Notes: generated by a model from the sequence alone, not told the origin. 33,723 nucleotides of DNA from Eubacterium sp. TM05-53 (GCF_003436425.1 NZ_QSPK01000023.1:1-33723), one strand, 5' to 3'; numbered from the stretch's first letter, positions 24,525 through 32,907 are shown. Made by a program: numbers and translations.

Positions 24525-25957
24525 GCAAACTATTTAAAAATGCACCGACAGTCAATATTACAGGCTTAAGTTTTGATTCTAGAACCGTTCGTCCGGGAAA
24601 TATTTATTTCTGTTTACCAGGACTTACAAATGATGGCCACGATTTTATTGATTCAGCCATTCAGAATGGAGCTGTATGTATTGTACATTCCAAAGAATTA
24701 TTGAATATGGCACCAGGTGCTGTATATATTCGTGTAGAAGATGTCAATGATGCGATGAATAAAGTGGCTCGTATTTTCTATGCGCGTCCAAGCAATAAAA
24801 TGAAGATGTATGGTGTAACGGGGACAAATGGAAAATCAACCATCACAAATATTATTCGTGATATTATCAATGATAAAACGCCATGTGGCTATATTGGTAC
24901 GATTGCGATCAAGTATGGAGATATTGAATTGCAACCCAATCTAACAACACCAGACGCCTTATTCTTGCAGTCTAAATTGGCAGATATGGTTCGCTGTGGA
25001 ATGAAGGCTTGTGCTTTAGAAGTATCGAGTCATGGTTTGGCTCAACATCGTGTCGATGGTATTTCCTTTGATTGTGCGATTTTCACAAACCTTACATATG
25101 ATCATTTGGATTTCCATGGCACAATGGAAAATTATTTTGAAGCGAAGACTTTGTTGTTTAAAAACTTAGTCAAAGAAGATGGCGTATCCGTAATTAACAA
25201 GGATGATGAAAAATATGGAGCTTTAAAGGATTGTTCAAAAGCACGTGTTATTTCTTATGCGATAAATAGTGAAGCAGATTATCGTGCTATTAATATTAAG
25301 ATGAGTTCACAAGGTACGCAATTTGACTTAGTGTATTCTGGTCATATGTATCCGGTGAAGACAAATTTAGTGGGTAACTTTAATGTATATAACTTATTAG
25401 CTGTCATTGCGGCATTAAATGAAACGGGTTATGATTTAGATCATATTATTGAAAAATGTTTGCATATTGCCCAAGTTGAAGGTCGTATGGAACGTATTGA
25501 TTGTGGTCAGCCATACAATGTGATCGTAGATTTTGCGCATACACCAGATGGTATGGAAAAAATGATGCAGTTTGGACGTAGTGTCACTATGCCAGGACAT
25601 CGTTTGATTGCGGTATTTGGATCGGCTGGTAAGCGTGATGTACATAAGCGTAAAGTCTTTGGTGAGTTAGCCGATAAGTATTGTGACTATATTATTGTGA
25701 CGGAAGATGATCCTCGTGATGAAGATCCAAAAGAAATTGCTGAACAAATCAAATCAGGTATTAAAGATACACCACATGTATTTGTGCAAGATCGTTATGA
25801 AGCCATTCACCAGGCAATTAGTTCGGCTCAAAAAGGAGATACAGTATTGCTTCTTGGTAAGGGTGATGAAAGCTTTATCTATCGTGAAAATGGAAGAGCT
25901 CCTTGGATTGGTGATAATGTAGCGGCTAAGGAGTGTATTAAGGCAAGTTTAGCCTAA
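24515..25957 (+). CDS. murE: UDP-N-acetylmuramoyl-tripeptide synthetase MurE
   Basis: It adds the third amino acid of the peptidoglycan stem peptide to UDP-MurNAc-L-Ala-D-Glu in the cytosol. The ATP-binding GVTGTNGKSTITNI and the family blocks EVSSHGLAQHRVDGI, TNLTYDHLDFHGTMENYFEAK and VIVDFAHTPDGMEKMMQF are present. The amino-acid-selecting motif reads DDPRDEDP (residues 398-405), not the DNPR of diaminopimelate enzymes nor the DNPA of staphylococcal lysine enzymes. A DDPR form is known from Thermotoga MurE, which adds lysine, so lysine is a reasonable but unproven guess here. It is the last gene of the scpA operon; no clear terminator follows. Length is 480 residues. Confidence 0.93.
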   Translation: MRLSKLFKNAPTVNITGLSFDSRTVRPGNIYFCLPGLTNDGHDFIDSAIQNGAVCIVHSKELLNMAPGAVYIRVEDVNDAMNKVARIFYARPSNKMKMYGVTGTNGKSTITNIIRDIINDKTPCGYIGTIAIKYGDIELQPNLTTPDALFLQSKLADMVRCGMKACALEVSSHGLAQHRVDGISFDCAIFTNLTYDHLDFHGTMENYFEAKTLLFKNLVKEDGVSVINKDDEKYGALKDCSKARVISYAINSEADYRAINIKMSSQGTQFDLVYSGHMYPVKTNLVGNFNVYNLLAVIAALNETGYDLDHIIEKCLHIAQVEGRMERIDCGQPYNVIVDFAHTPDGMEKMMQFGRSVTMPGHRLIAVFGSAGKRDVHKRKVFGELADKYCDYIIVTEDDPRDEDPKEIAEQIKSGIKDTPHVFVQDRYEAIHQAISSAQKGDTVLLLGKGDESFIYRENGRAPWIGDNVAAKECIKASLA

Positions 25958-25972
25958 AAATTTAAATTGTAC

Positions 25973-26000
25973 TTGCATTATATGAAATCTTTGATATAAT
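25973..26000 (+). promoter_or_regulatory. Promoter of rpsU
   Basis: TTGCAT (25973-25978), 16 bases, TATAAT (25995-26000): perfect -10, 4 of 6 at -35. The transcript would start near 26007. Confidence 0.75.
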
Positions 26001-26035
26001 GTTTTTGCTAATCTTGGGAAGGGAGGTTTGTGAAT

Positions 26036-26215
26036 ATGCCAAAAGTAGTTCTTAAAGAAAACGAAGGACTTGATGACGCTTTAAGAAGATTTAAACGTCA
26101 GGTTTCTCGTAATGGCACCCTTGCTGAGGCGCGCAAAAGAGAATTTTACGTAAAACCAGGTGTACGCAGAAAGTTAAAATCTGAAGCTGCACGTAAAGCA
26201 CGTAGAGGTAAATAA
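26036..26215 (+). CDS. rpsU: 30S ribosomal protein S21
   Basis: A small basic protein of the 30S subunit, important for initiation and mRNA pairing with 16S rRNA. It has 59 residues with the family start [29 protein letters not shown] and a C-terminal Arg/Lys-rich helix ([14 protein letters not shown]). ATG 26036 is chosen: GGGAGG at 26021-26026 is 9 bases away, while the in-frame GTG at 26030 is too close to it. It has its own promoter and terminator, fitting independent high expression. Confidence 0.96.
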   Translation: MPKVVLKENEGLDDALRRFKRQVSRNGTLAEARKREFYVKPGVRRKLKSEAARKARRGK

Positions 26216-26242
26216 TCTGCATTTTTAAATGCAGATTTTTTT
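26215..26242 (+). terminator. Intrinsic terminator of rpsU
   Basis: A stem of about 10 bp (ATCTGCATTT with AAATGCAGAT) with a very short loop, followed by T residues at 26236-26242. It begins at the last base of the rpsU stop codon. The phoH ribosome site follows within 15 bases, so phoH depends on readthrough or an unseen promoter. Confidence 0.85.
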
Positions 26243-26258
26243 CTTGAGGAGGAGATTT

Positions 26259-27215
26259 GTGTCGTTTTTTGAATTTGATTGTTCCGACAGAACATTTGAA
26301 GAGATTCAGATTTTTGCAGGTTTTCAAGATTCCAACTTGGATATGTTGAGTAAATGCTTTAAATCTGTATGTATGATTCGTGACCAGAAAATCAAAGTGG
26401 AAGTAAACGAGACTTTAGATACACATAAAGTTGAAGAAGTCATTGCGGCTTGTTTTTCAATTATTGATACGCAGCATCGTTTAAATTCACAAGATGTAAG
26501 CTATATTTGTTCACTGGCTTTTAAAAATCGTTTAAAGGATTTTAAAGCTCATCAGCTACAGGCTGTATGTAAGACAAAAACAGGTAAAATGATTTATCCA
26601 AAAACAATTGGACAAGCCATTTTATGTGATGCGATGCGTCATAATGAAATTGTCTTTGCGACAGGTGTTGCGGGTACTGGTAAAACGTATCTTGCGGTTG
26701 CTTATGCGGTGAGTATGTTAAAGAGTGAACGAGTCGAAAAAATCATTCTTACGCGTCCAGCGGTTGAGGCAGGGGAATCCCTTGGCTTTTTACCGGGGGA
26801 TATGAAGGAAAAGGTAGATCCATATTTAAGACCTTTATATGATGCATTAAATGAGATGCTTGGTTTAGAAACGGTTGAAAAATACGTGGAGAAACAAGTC
26901 ATTGAAATTGCACCTTTAGCGTTTATGCGTGGACGTACTTTAAATGATGCCATTGTGATCTTGGATGAAGCACAGAATGCGACGTGTGCACAGATGAAGA
27001 TGTTTTTAACGCGTATGGGTAAAAATTGTAAGATGGTTGTAACAGGAGATGTTACGCAGATCGATTTGATCAAGAAAAAGGATTCAGGTTTGATGCAGGC
27101 TTGTACAATCTTGGATCATATTGATGGTATTTCAATCATTCATTTGGAAAATAGTGATGTGGTTCGAAATCCATTGGTTCAAAAAATTATTGAACGTTAT
27201 GCCAAGGTTGAATAA
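26259..27215 (+). CDS. phoH: PhoH-family ATPase
   Basis: A cytoplasmic P-loop ATPase of the PhoH/YbeZ family, linked to RNA metabolism and often next to ybeY. Walker A is [71 protein letters not shown] (Walker B) and [11 protein letters not shown] follow. The start is GTG 26259 with AGGAGGAG about 5 bases upstream, giving 318 residues, the family length. The frame runs back to ATG 26229, but that lies inside the rpsU terminator. ybeY, the usual neighbour, is absent here; a yebC-family gene follows instead. Confidence 0.92.
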   Translation: MSFFEFDCSDRTFEEIQIFAGFQDSNLDMLSKCFKSVCMIRDQKIKVEVNETLDTHKVEEVIAACFSIIDTQHRLNSQDVSYICSLAFKNRLKDFKAHQLQAVCKTKTGKMIYPKTIGQAILCDAMRHNEIVFATGVAGTGKTYLAVAYAVSMLKSERVEKIILTRPAVEAGESLGFLPGDMKEKVDPYLRPLYDALNEMLGLETVEKYVEKQVIEIAPLAFMRGRTLNDAIVILDEAQNATCAQMKMFLTRMGKNCKMVVTGDVTQIDLIKKKDSGLMQACTILDHIDGISIIHLENSDVVRNPLVQKIIERYAKVE

Positions 27216-27236
27216 TTTGACTTTGACTGTTATAAT
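27208..27236 (+). promoter_or_regulatory. Promoter of the yebC-family gene
   Basis: TTGAAT (27208-27213), 17 bases, TATAAT (27231-27236), with an extra TG one base before the -10. The -35 overlaps the end of phoH. Confidence 0.7.
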
Positions 27237-27274
27237 AATTAACTGTAAAAAATAAATTGAAAGGTGATAAATCT

Positions 27275-28009
27275 ATGGGAAGACATTTTGAGGTTCGTGC
27301 TGCAGCAATGCAGAAGACAGCCAATGCGAAGGCAAAAATTTATTCAAGATATTCTAAAGAGATTTTAGTTGCTGCAAAGAACGGTGACCCTAATCCAGAT
27401 ATGAACCAAACTTTAAAGAAGGCGATTGATCGTGCGAAGGCAAACAACGTGCCTGCAGACGTAATCAAGCGTGCTATCGAAAAAGCGAAAAGTAGTGCAG
27501 ATGAAAGTTATTCAAGTGCTCGTTATGAAGGATTTGGACAGGGTGCAGGATCTACAATCATCATTGATTGTTTAACAGATAACGCAAACCGTACAATTGC
27601 TAACTTAAGAGCATGTTTTAATAAATCACACGCTAAATTAGGTGTTGGTGGATCTGTATCATTTGGATATGAACACTTAGGTGTAATCGTAATTCAATAT
27701 GATAATGAAGAAGCTATGATGGATGCTTTATTAGAAGCAGAAATCGAATTAAATGACATTGAAATCGAAGAAGGATACATGACAATTACGGTAGATCCAA
27801 CACAATTGGATGACGCAAAAGTTGTTGTTGAAAAATTGATTCCAGATGTTAAATTTGAGGTCTTAGAAGATAAGATGATCCCAAATGAAGAAGTTGAACT
27901 TCACGGTGAAGATTTAACTTTATTCAAACGTTTAGTTACTTTACTAGATGAAGTAGATGATGTACAAAATGTATATCACAATGTTTCAAATCTAGATGAA
28001 GCTGAATAA
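27275..28009 (+). CDS. yebC: YebC/PmpR-family regulatory or translation factor
   Basis: A 244-residue protein of the YebC/PmpR (TACO1) family, described as DNA-binding regulators and, more recently, as factors that help ribosomes at difficult sequences. The family start GRHFEVRAAAMQKTANAKAKIYSRYSKEI is the Firmicutes form, with NVPADVIKRAIEKAK and YEGFGQGAGSTIIIDCLTDNANRT following. ATG 27275 is preceded by GAAAGGTGAT; a TTG at 27257 would overlap that ribosome site. Its own promoter lies upstream. The hisS-aspS T-box leader begins soon after, with no terminator between. Confidence 0.92.
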   Translation: MGRHFEVRAAAMQKTANAKAKIYSRYSKEILVAAKNGDPNPDMNQTLKKAIDRAKANNVPADVIKRAIEKAKSSADESYSSARYEGFGQGAGSTIIIDCLTDNANRTIANLRACFNKSHAKLGVGGSVSFGYEHLGVIVIQYDNEEAMMDALLEAEIELNDIEIEEGYMTITVDPTQLDDAKVVVEKLIPDVKFEVLEDKMIPNEEVELHGEDLTLFKRLVTLLDEVDDVQNVYHNVSNLDEAE

Positions 28010-28024
28010 TTAATCCTAAGAAAA

Positions 28025-28214
28025 AGAAGAAGATAAGGATATACTGTAGAGAGAAAATGGCTGGTGAAAATTTTCGTAGAATACTTATTGGGACACTTTG
28101 GAGGAGTTGGACAAAAACCAACCGTTGGTCGCGTTAAGACTTGAGGTGTATACTTTACGTATAAAATAAGGTGGTACCGCGTTTAAAACGTCCTTATATC
28201 AGGGCGTTTTTTTG
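28025..28214 (+). promoter_or_regulatory. T-box riboswitch leader of hisS-aspS
   Basis: The conserved T-box sequence AAGGTGGTACCGCG is at 28168-28181, followed by the competing terminator. Stem I features are present: AGAGAGAAA near 28047-28056, GCTGGTGAAAA in the distal part, and GGGACACTTTGG near 28090-28101 as specifier region. GAC (28092-28094, Asp) and CAC (28094-28096, His) overlap there. Uncharged cognate tRNA should stabilise the antiterminator and allow synthesis of the synthetases. The 5' boundary is approximate; no convincing promoter is seen between yebC and the leader, so transcription may come from the yebC promoter. Confidence 0.92.
28185..28213 (+). terminator. T-box-controlled terminator
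   Basis: AAAACGTCC (28185-28193) pairs with GGGCGTTTT (28202-28210) including one wobble pair, followed by TTT. Its 5' arm lies just after the T-box sequence, the standard arrangement in which antiterminator and terminator compete. Confidence 0.88.
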
Positions 28215-28236
28215 TTTATTTAAAGGAGGAAAACGC

Positions 28237-29547
28237 ATGGCATATCAAATTCCTAGAGGTTGTCAGGATGTATTTGGAAACGAATCCTACAAATGGCAGG
28301 CTCTTGAACAAACATTAAGAAGTTTCTGTTACATGTACAATTATGATGAAATTCGTACACCAATTTTTGAACATACAGAAGTCTTCAAGAGAGAAAATGA
28401 TTCAAGTGATATGGTAAACAAAGAAATGTATACTTTTAAACTTGAAAACTCAAAAACATCATTAACACTTCGTCCTGAAGGAACTGCAGGTGTTGTTCGT
28501 AGTTTTGTTGAAAATAAAATGTTCGCAAATCCAGATCTACCCGCAAAATTCTACTATATGGGACCTATGTCAAGACATGAACGTCCTCAAAAAGGTAGAA
28601 TGCGTATCTTTAACCAGTTTGGTGTAGAGGCTTTAGGTGTTAAAAGTCCTTATGTCGATGTAGAAACGATTGTACTTGCATTTTCAATTTTAAAATCACT
28701 AGGTTTAAATGACATTAAAGTTTGCCTAAATACATTAGGTGATGATGAGTCTCGTGCAAACTATCGTAGTGCATTAAAAGAATATTTTGCACCATTTGTG
28801 GATGAATTGTGTGGTGACTGTAAGCGTCGTTATGAACAAAATCCATTGCGTATTTTAGATTGTAAAGTCGATCATGATCATGAATGTATGAAGAATGCAC
28901 CTAAGATGTCAGACTACTTGAATGAAGCAAGTCAAGAATACTTCAATACAGTATGCGAATTATTAGATAAACTAGAAATTCCTTACGAAGTTGATGACAA
29001 ATTGGTTCGTGGTTTGGATTACTATACGCACACAGTATTTGAAATTGTATCTATGAATAAAGAAATGGGTGCACAATCAACTGTTTTAGCTGGTGGACGT
29101 TATGATGGATTGATTTCATACTTTGGTGGACCTGAAGGCATGAGTGGTATTGGATGGGCTCTAGGTATGGAACGATTATTGATTGCCTTAGAAGCTGAAG
29201 GTATTGAATTGGAACAAAAACCTGCTTTAGATGCCTATGTAATGTGTCTTGATCAAGAAGCTAGAACCTATGCATTTGAAGTGTTGACACAGCTTAGAGC
29301 ATTTGGATATCGTTGTGATATGGATATGATGGAAAGAAGCTTTAAGGCACAATTTAAGGCTGTGGATCGTTCAAAGGCTAAACTTGCGATTTTGATTGGT
29401 AAATCGGAATTGGAAGAAAAGAAAGTTACAGTTAAAAATATTGCACATAAAGAACAAGAAGCTATTAGTGTTGATGAATTGATTCCATATGTCGATTCTT
29501 TATTAGAAGAAGAAAGTCATCATCATCACAAGCATGAAGGAGAATAG
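28237..29547 (+). CDS. hisS: Histidyl-tRNA synthetase
   Basis: A class II synthetase charging tRNA-His. ATG 28237 (MAYQIPRGCQDVFGNESYKW) has AAAGGAGG upstream and gives 436 residues. Motif 2 (YYMGPMSRHERPQKGRMRIFNQFGVEALG), the HisA box (LVRGLDYYTHTVFEIV) and motif 3 (GIGWALGMERLL) are clear, and an anticodon-binding domain ends the fold. The frame running back to 28171 overlaps the T-box and is not used. The C-terminus is odd: after LLEEES it ends in HHHHKHEGE, five histidines in the last nine residues. It is controlled by the T-box leader and lies 2 bases before aspS. Confidence 0.96.
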   Translation: MAYQIPRGCQDVFGNESYKWQALEQTLRSFCYMYNYDEIRTPIFEHTEVFKRENDSSDMVNKEMYTFKLENSKTSLTLRPEGTAGVVRSFVENKMFANPDLPAKFYYMGPMSRHERPQKGRMRIFNQFGVEALGVKSPYVDVETIVLAFSILKSLGLNDIKVCLNTLGDDESRANYRSALKEYFAPFVDELCGDCKRRYEQNPLRILDCKVDHDHECMKNAPKMSDYLNEASQEYFNTVCELLDKLEIPYEVDDKLVRGLDYYTHTVFEIVSMNKEMGAQSTVLAGGRYDGLISYFGGPEGMSGIGWALGMERLLIALEAEGIELEQKPALDAYVMCLDQEARTYAFEVLTQLRAFGYRCDMDMMERSFKAQFKAVDRSKAKLAILIGKSELEEKKVTVKNIAHKEQEAISVDELIPYVDSLLEEESHHHHKHEGE

Positions 29548-29549
29548 AA

Positions 29550-31286
29550 ATGTATAGAACTCATAATAATGGAGAATTACGTCTAGCCAATGTGAATGAA
29601 GAAGTCACATTGTGTGGATGGGTCAGTAAACGTAGAAACTTTGGAGCTTTGGTCTTCATCGATTTAAGAGATCGTTATGGTATTACACAGTTGGTTTTCA
29701 ATGAAGATATTGCAGCACAAATCAGTGATGTACGTAATGAATATGTACTTCAAGTAAAGGGTACAGTTGTAGAAAGAAAAGACAAAAACCCTAAGCTTGA
29801 AACAGGTGAAATTGAAGTTGTAGTTAGTGAAGTAAAAATTGTCAATACAGCTATCACTACACCAATGATCATTGCGGATGAAACCGATGCTTTAGAGGAT
29901 ACGCGTTTAAAATATCGTTATTTAGATTTAAGAAGACCGGTTCTTCAAAAGAACCTAATCTTAAGAAACCGTATTACTTTATTAGTTCGTAACTACTTAG
30001 CTAAATATGGTTTTACAGAAGTTGAAACACCTATTTTATGTCGTTCGACTCCAGAAGGTGCACGTGACTATTTAGTGCCTAGTCGTATTAGTAAAGGCGA
30101 ATTCTATGCACTTCCACAATCACCTCAGCTATACAAACAGCTATTGATGGTCGGTGGAATGGATCGTTATTTCCAGATTGCTCGTTGTTTTAGAGATGAA
30201 GATTTAAGAGCTGATCGTCAGCCAGAATTCTCACAGATCGATATTGAAATGAGTTTTGTGGATGAAGAAGACATTTGGTCAATGACAGAAGGTTTAATGA
30301 AAGAAATCTTTAAAGATATTAAGGGAATTGATCTACCTGAATTTAAGCGTATTCCATATGATACTTGTATGGAAAAATATGGTTCAGATAAACCAGACTT
30401 ACGTTTTGACATGCCTTTATACAATGTTAGTGAAGTATTCGCAAATACGAAATTCAAAGTATTTGAAAACTGCTTAAATGAAGGTGGCATTATCCAAGCT
30501 ATGAATGTTAAGAATGGTGCGGATAAGTTCTCAAGAAAACAATTGGATAAACTACAAGATTATGTAAAGGTTTATGGTGCAAAAGCACTTGCGAATTTAA
30601 AATTAACGGCAGAAGGCTTTGCGGGTAGTGTTACAAAAGTATTGTCTGATGCTGAAAAAGAAGCATTACGCACTAAGTTGAACATGGAAGAAAATGATAT
30701 TGTATTCTTTGTAGCGGATAAAAAGAAAGTGGCTCAAACATCACTTGGTGCATTGCGTGTGAAATTAGGTCATGATTTAGATTTGATCAACAAAGATGCC
30801 TATGAATTCTTATGGGTTACAGATTTCCCAATGTTTGAATATGATGAAAACGAAAATCGTTATGTAGCTGCTCACCACCCATTTACTTCACCGAACTTAG
30901 AAGATGTTGATAAATTGATGAGTGATCCAGCAAATTGTTATTCTAGAGCCTATGACTTAGTATTAAATGGATATGAATTATTATCTGGATCGATTCGTAT
31001 TCATGATCAAAAGCTTCAAGAAAAAGTATTTGAAGCTATTGGCATGACTTTAGAAGAAGCACATGAAAAATTCAGCTGGTTTATGGATGCATTCCAATAT
31101 GGAACTCCACCTCATGGAGGTGTAGGTATTGGTCTAGAACGTTTAACAATGATTCTAGCTGGTACTGACAATATCCGTGATGTAGTGGCATTCCCTAAAA
31201 CAGCTAGTGCATCCGATCTAATGGCACAAGCACCAAGTCCAGTAGATCCAGCACAGTTAAAAGAATTAGGTATTGAAACAAAGTAA
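29550..31286 (+). CDS. aspS: Aspartyl-tRNA synthetase
   Basis: A class II synthetase charging tRNA-Asp, 578 residues with the bacterial layout. The N-terminal OB fold comes first (VTLCGWVSKRRNFGALVFIDLRDRYGITQLVF). Catalytic blocks TPEGARDYLVPSR, QSPQLYKQLLMVGGMDRYFQIARCFRDEDLRADRQPEFSQIDIEMSF (motif 2) and GVGIGLERLTMILAG (motif 3) follow. The GAD insertion domain lies between motifs 2 and 3. It is the second gene of the T-box operon. Its original terminator just after the stop codon has been split by an insertion sequence at 31301. Confidence 0.96.
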   Translation: MYRTHNNGELRLANVNEEVTLCGWVSKRRNFGALVFIDLRDRYGITQLVFNEDIAAQISDVRNEYVLQVKGTVVERKDKNPKLETGEIEVVVSEVKIVNTAITTPMIIADETDALEDTRLKYRYLDLRRPVLQKNLILRNRITLLVRNYLAKYGFTEVETPILCRSTPEGARDYLVPSRISKGEFYALPQSPQLYKQLLMVGGMDRYFQIARCFRDEDLRADRQPEFSQIDIEMSFVDEEDIWSMTEGLMKEIFKDIKGIDLPEFKRIPYDTCMEKYGSDKPDLRFDMPLYNVSEVFANTKFKVFENCLNEGGIIQAMNVKNGADKFSRKQLDKLQDYVKVYGAKALANLKLTAEGFAGSVTKVLSDAEKEALRTKLNMEENDIVFFVADKKKVAQTSLGALRVKLGHDLDLINKDAYEFLWVTDFPMFEYDENENRYVAAHHPFTSPNLEDVDKLMSDPANCYSRAYDLVLNGYELLSGSIRIHDQKLQEKVFEAIGMTLEEAHEKFSWFMDAFQYGTPPHGGVGIGLERLTMILAGTDNIRDVVAFPKTASASDLMAQAPSPVDPAQLKELGIETK

Positions 31287-31300
31287 GACAGGAATTTTTC
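31284..31300 (+). terminator. Left half of the aspS intrinsic terminator, interrupted by an IS
   Basis: AAGACAGGAATTTTTC here continues across the insertion sequence as CTGTCTTTTTTT at 32918-32929. Rejoined without one copy of the duplicated GGAATTTTTC, it forms a perfect 10-bp stem (AAGACAGGAA with TTCCTGTCTT), a 3-base loop and a T-run, directly after the aspS stop. The intact terminator no longer exists. Confidence 0.85.
31291..31300. repeat. Target-site duplication, left copy
   Basis: GGAATTTTTC, identical to 32908-32917, directly outside the left terminal inverted repeat. Confidence 0.92.
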
Positions 31301-31326
31301 CAATGTCATTAAGTTAAGAAATGACG
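31301..31326 (+). repeat. IS left terminal inverted repeat
   Basis: 26 bases, perfectly complementary to 32882-32907. It contains its own small palindrome, GTCATT...AATGAC, which can fold into a 6-bp stem. Confidence 0.92.
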
Positions 31327-31331
31327 GCTTT

Positions 31332-31366
31332 GAGGAGAACACAAAAAATGTGCTCCTCTTTTTTTG
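31332..31366 (+). terminator. Terminator inside the left end of the IS
   Basis: GAGGAG-(AA)-CACA pairs with TGTG-CTCCTC around an A-rich loop, followed by TTTTTTTTT. It lies between the left repeat and the transposase gene. It should stop transcripts reading in from aspS, insulating the transposase and replacing the broken aspS terminator. Confidence 0.85.
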
Positions 31367-31409
31367 TGGAAAATTTGAATTTTTTTGTTGACATACAGGT
31401 TGAAATGTG

Positions 31410-31439
31410 TGGCCTATTATCATTTCTGATAATAGGCCA
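31410..31439 (+). repeat. Strong hairpin in the transposase leader
   Basis: A perfect 13-bp stem (TGGCCTATTATCA with TGATAATAGGCCA) with a TTTC loop and no T-run after it. It lies 33 bases before the transposase start. It could limit transposase expression from read-in RNA or serve as a recognition structure. Confidence 0.7.
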
Positions 31440-31472
31440 ATTGTTTATAGGTATATGTTTTTGGAGGTACTT

Positions 31473-32780
31473 ATGAACAATTATAAATCGTTAAAAAAGC
31501 AGTTAAAATTCTGCATCAAAACCATGAATGATTCTTCTTCACTATTTGTTGTTGATTCAAATAAGGATTTTACACGGAAAAGAAAACATCTTTTTGGAAG
31601 TACTCTTTTCAATGTGCTTTTATTAGAGTCTGGATCTTTAAAAGATGAAATGTTCAAATTGTTTGGATATAAGCTTGATACGCCTACAGCTTCTTCATTT
31701 GTACAGGCACGTAGTAAGATTCGTCCAGATGCATTCCGTACATTATTCAATATGTTCAATGAACGAACACAGAAAATCAAGCTTCACAAAGGTTATCGCC
31801 TTCTCGCTGTTGATGGTTCTGTTCTGCCTATCAGCAGTGCTATCAAAGATACTAAAACCACTTTTTATAAGGCCAATAATTCGAATAAACCTTTCTCCGC
31901 CTATCATCTGAACACAAGCTATGATCTATTGGAATGTACTTATGATGATATTGTTCTTCAAGGAAATGCCGTAATGAACGAAAATGGTGCATTCAATGAA
32001 ATAGTGGATAGATATGATGGCCCTAAAGCTATTTTCATTGCGGACAGAGGCTATGAATCTATCAATTCTTTTGTGAAAGTAGGTATGAAGAACCATAAGT
32101 ATTTGATCAGGGTAAAGGATATTCATTCTAGAACAAGCGTACTGCGTAGTTTTGGCCCTTTTCCAGATGCAGAATTTGATATGCATGTTCGTCGTACCCT
32201 AACTACTAAACAAACGAATGAAATAAAAGCTCATCCTGAAATATATAAGTTTGTCCCTAAGAATCAGAGATTTGATTTTTTTGACGGAAGCCCTTATTTT
32301 GATTTTGAATGTCGTGTTGTACGTTTCAAAATTAGTGATGATACCTACGAAAGTATTATTACAAATTTAGATGAATCCGAATTCAATATACAAGATATTA
32401 AAGAACTGTACCACCTTCGTTGGAAGATTGAAACGAGTTATCGTGAATTGAAATATCATCTAGATTTAAATACATTGCATTCAAAGAAAAGAATGTTTAT
32501 AGAGCAGGAAATTTATGCAAAGCTAGTGTTATATAATTTCTGCAGCAGAGTAAGTAACAATATAAAAATTAAAGAAAAAGACAGAAAATACGAGTATCAA
32601 TTAAATTATGTACGTGCCTTTCATATAATACGTAACTATCTAAAAGAAAAAGGTGGAAAGAATCCACCTGATATTGAATCACTGATAGCTAAAGAAATAC
32701 TGTCAATCCGTCCTAATCGCCAGAATGAACGGAAAGTGAAAGCCAAATCACCGGTATCTTTTAACTATCGATATGATTAA
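31473..32780 (+). CDS. IS4-family DDE transposase
   Basis: It catalyses cut-and-paste movement of the surrounding element. Catalytic residues are readable: Asp114 in AVDGSVLP, Asp191 in IADRGYES, and the IS4 signature Y-(2)-R-(3)-E-(6)-K at Tyr313, Arg316, Glu320 and Lys327 (YHLRWKIETSYRELK). ATG 31473 has GGAGG about 6 bases upstream and gives 435 residues. The frame runs back to 31407 but would pass through the leader hairpin. The gene is intact, with no frameshift. A TTGACA at 31388 could be a -35, but no -10 lies at proper distance, which fits low expression. Confidence 0.93.
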   Translation: MNNYKSLKKQLKFCIKTMNDSSSLFVVDSNKDFTRKRKHLFGSTLFNVLLLESGSLKDEMFKLFGYKLDTPTASSFVQARSKIRPDAFRTLFNMFNERTQKIKLHKGYRLLAVDGSVLPISSAIKDTKTTFYKANNSNKPFSAYHLNTSYDLLECTYDDIVLQGNAVMNENGAFNEIVDRYDGPKAIFIADRGYESINSFVKVGMKNHKYLIRVKDIHSRTSVLRSFGPFPDAEFDMHVRRTLTTKQTNEIKAHPEIYKFVPKNQRFDFFDGSPYFDFECRVVRFKISDDTYESIITNLDESEFNIQDIKELYHLRWKIETSYRELKYHLDLNTLHSKKRMFIEQEIYAKLVLYNFCSRVSNNIKIKEKDRKYEYQLNYVRAFHIIRNYLKEKGGKNPPDIESLIAKEILSIRPNRQNERKVKAKSPVSFNYRYD

Positions 32781-32802
32781 CAACTAATATTATATGTTTT
32801 TT

Positions 32803-32829
32803 AAAATGTAGTAGCAATACTACAATTTT
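32803..32829 (+). terminator. Terminator-like hairpin after the transposase gene
   Basis: TGTAGTA-GCAA-TACTACA, with flanking AAAA and TTTT able to extend the stem. It lies 23 bases after the stop, within the IS. Confidence 0.65.
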
Positions 32830-32881
32830 CGTCGTGCTTTCAAATAAAAAATACCATCCAGACAATAGTATCCGGATGGTT

Positions 32882-32907
32882 CGTCATTTCTTAACTTAAT
32901 GACATTG
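32882..32907 (-). repeat. IS right terminal inverted repeat
   Basis: Perfect reverse complement of 31301-31326; it ends with GACATTG directly before the target duplication. Confidence 0.92.

Larger units (their letters stand above)
31301..32907. mobile_element. Complete IS4-family (IS231-like) insertion sequence, 1607 bp
   Basis: Perfect 26-bp terminal inverted repeats at 31301-31326 and 32882-32907; they begin CAATGTCATTAAGTTAAGAA, resembling IS231 ends (CATGCCCATCAACTTAAGAA). A perfect 10-bp target duplication GGAATTTTTC flanks it (31291-31300 and 32908-32917). It holds one transposase gene (31473-32780). A terminator (31332-31366) and a 13-bp hairpin (31410-31439) lie before the gene, and a hairpin terminator (32803-32829) and a small ACCATCC/GGATGGT stem (32853-32880) lie after it. 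The intact repeats, duplication and frame suggest recent, possibly still active, insertion. Confidence 0.93.

Noticed and set aside
28171..28236. Upstream extension of the hisS frame
   Set aside because: It would translate the T-box sequence and terminator; ATG 28237 has a strong ribosome site and the family N-terminus.
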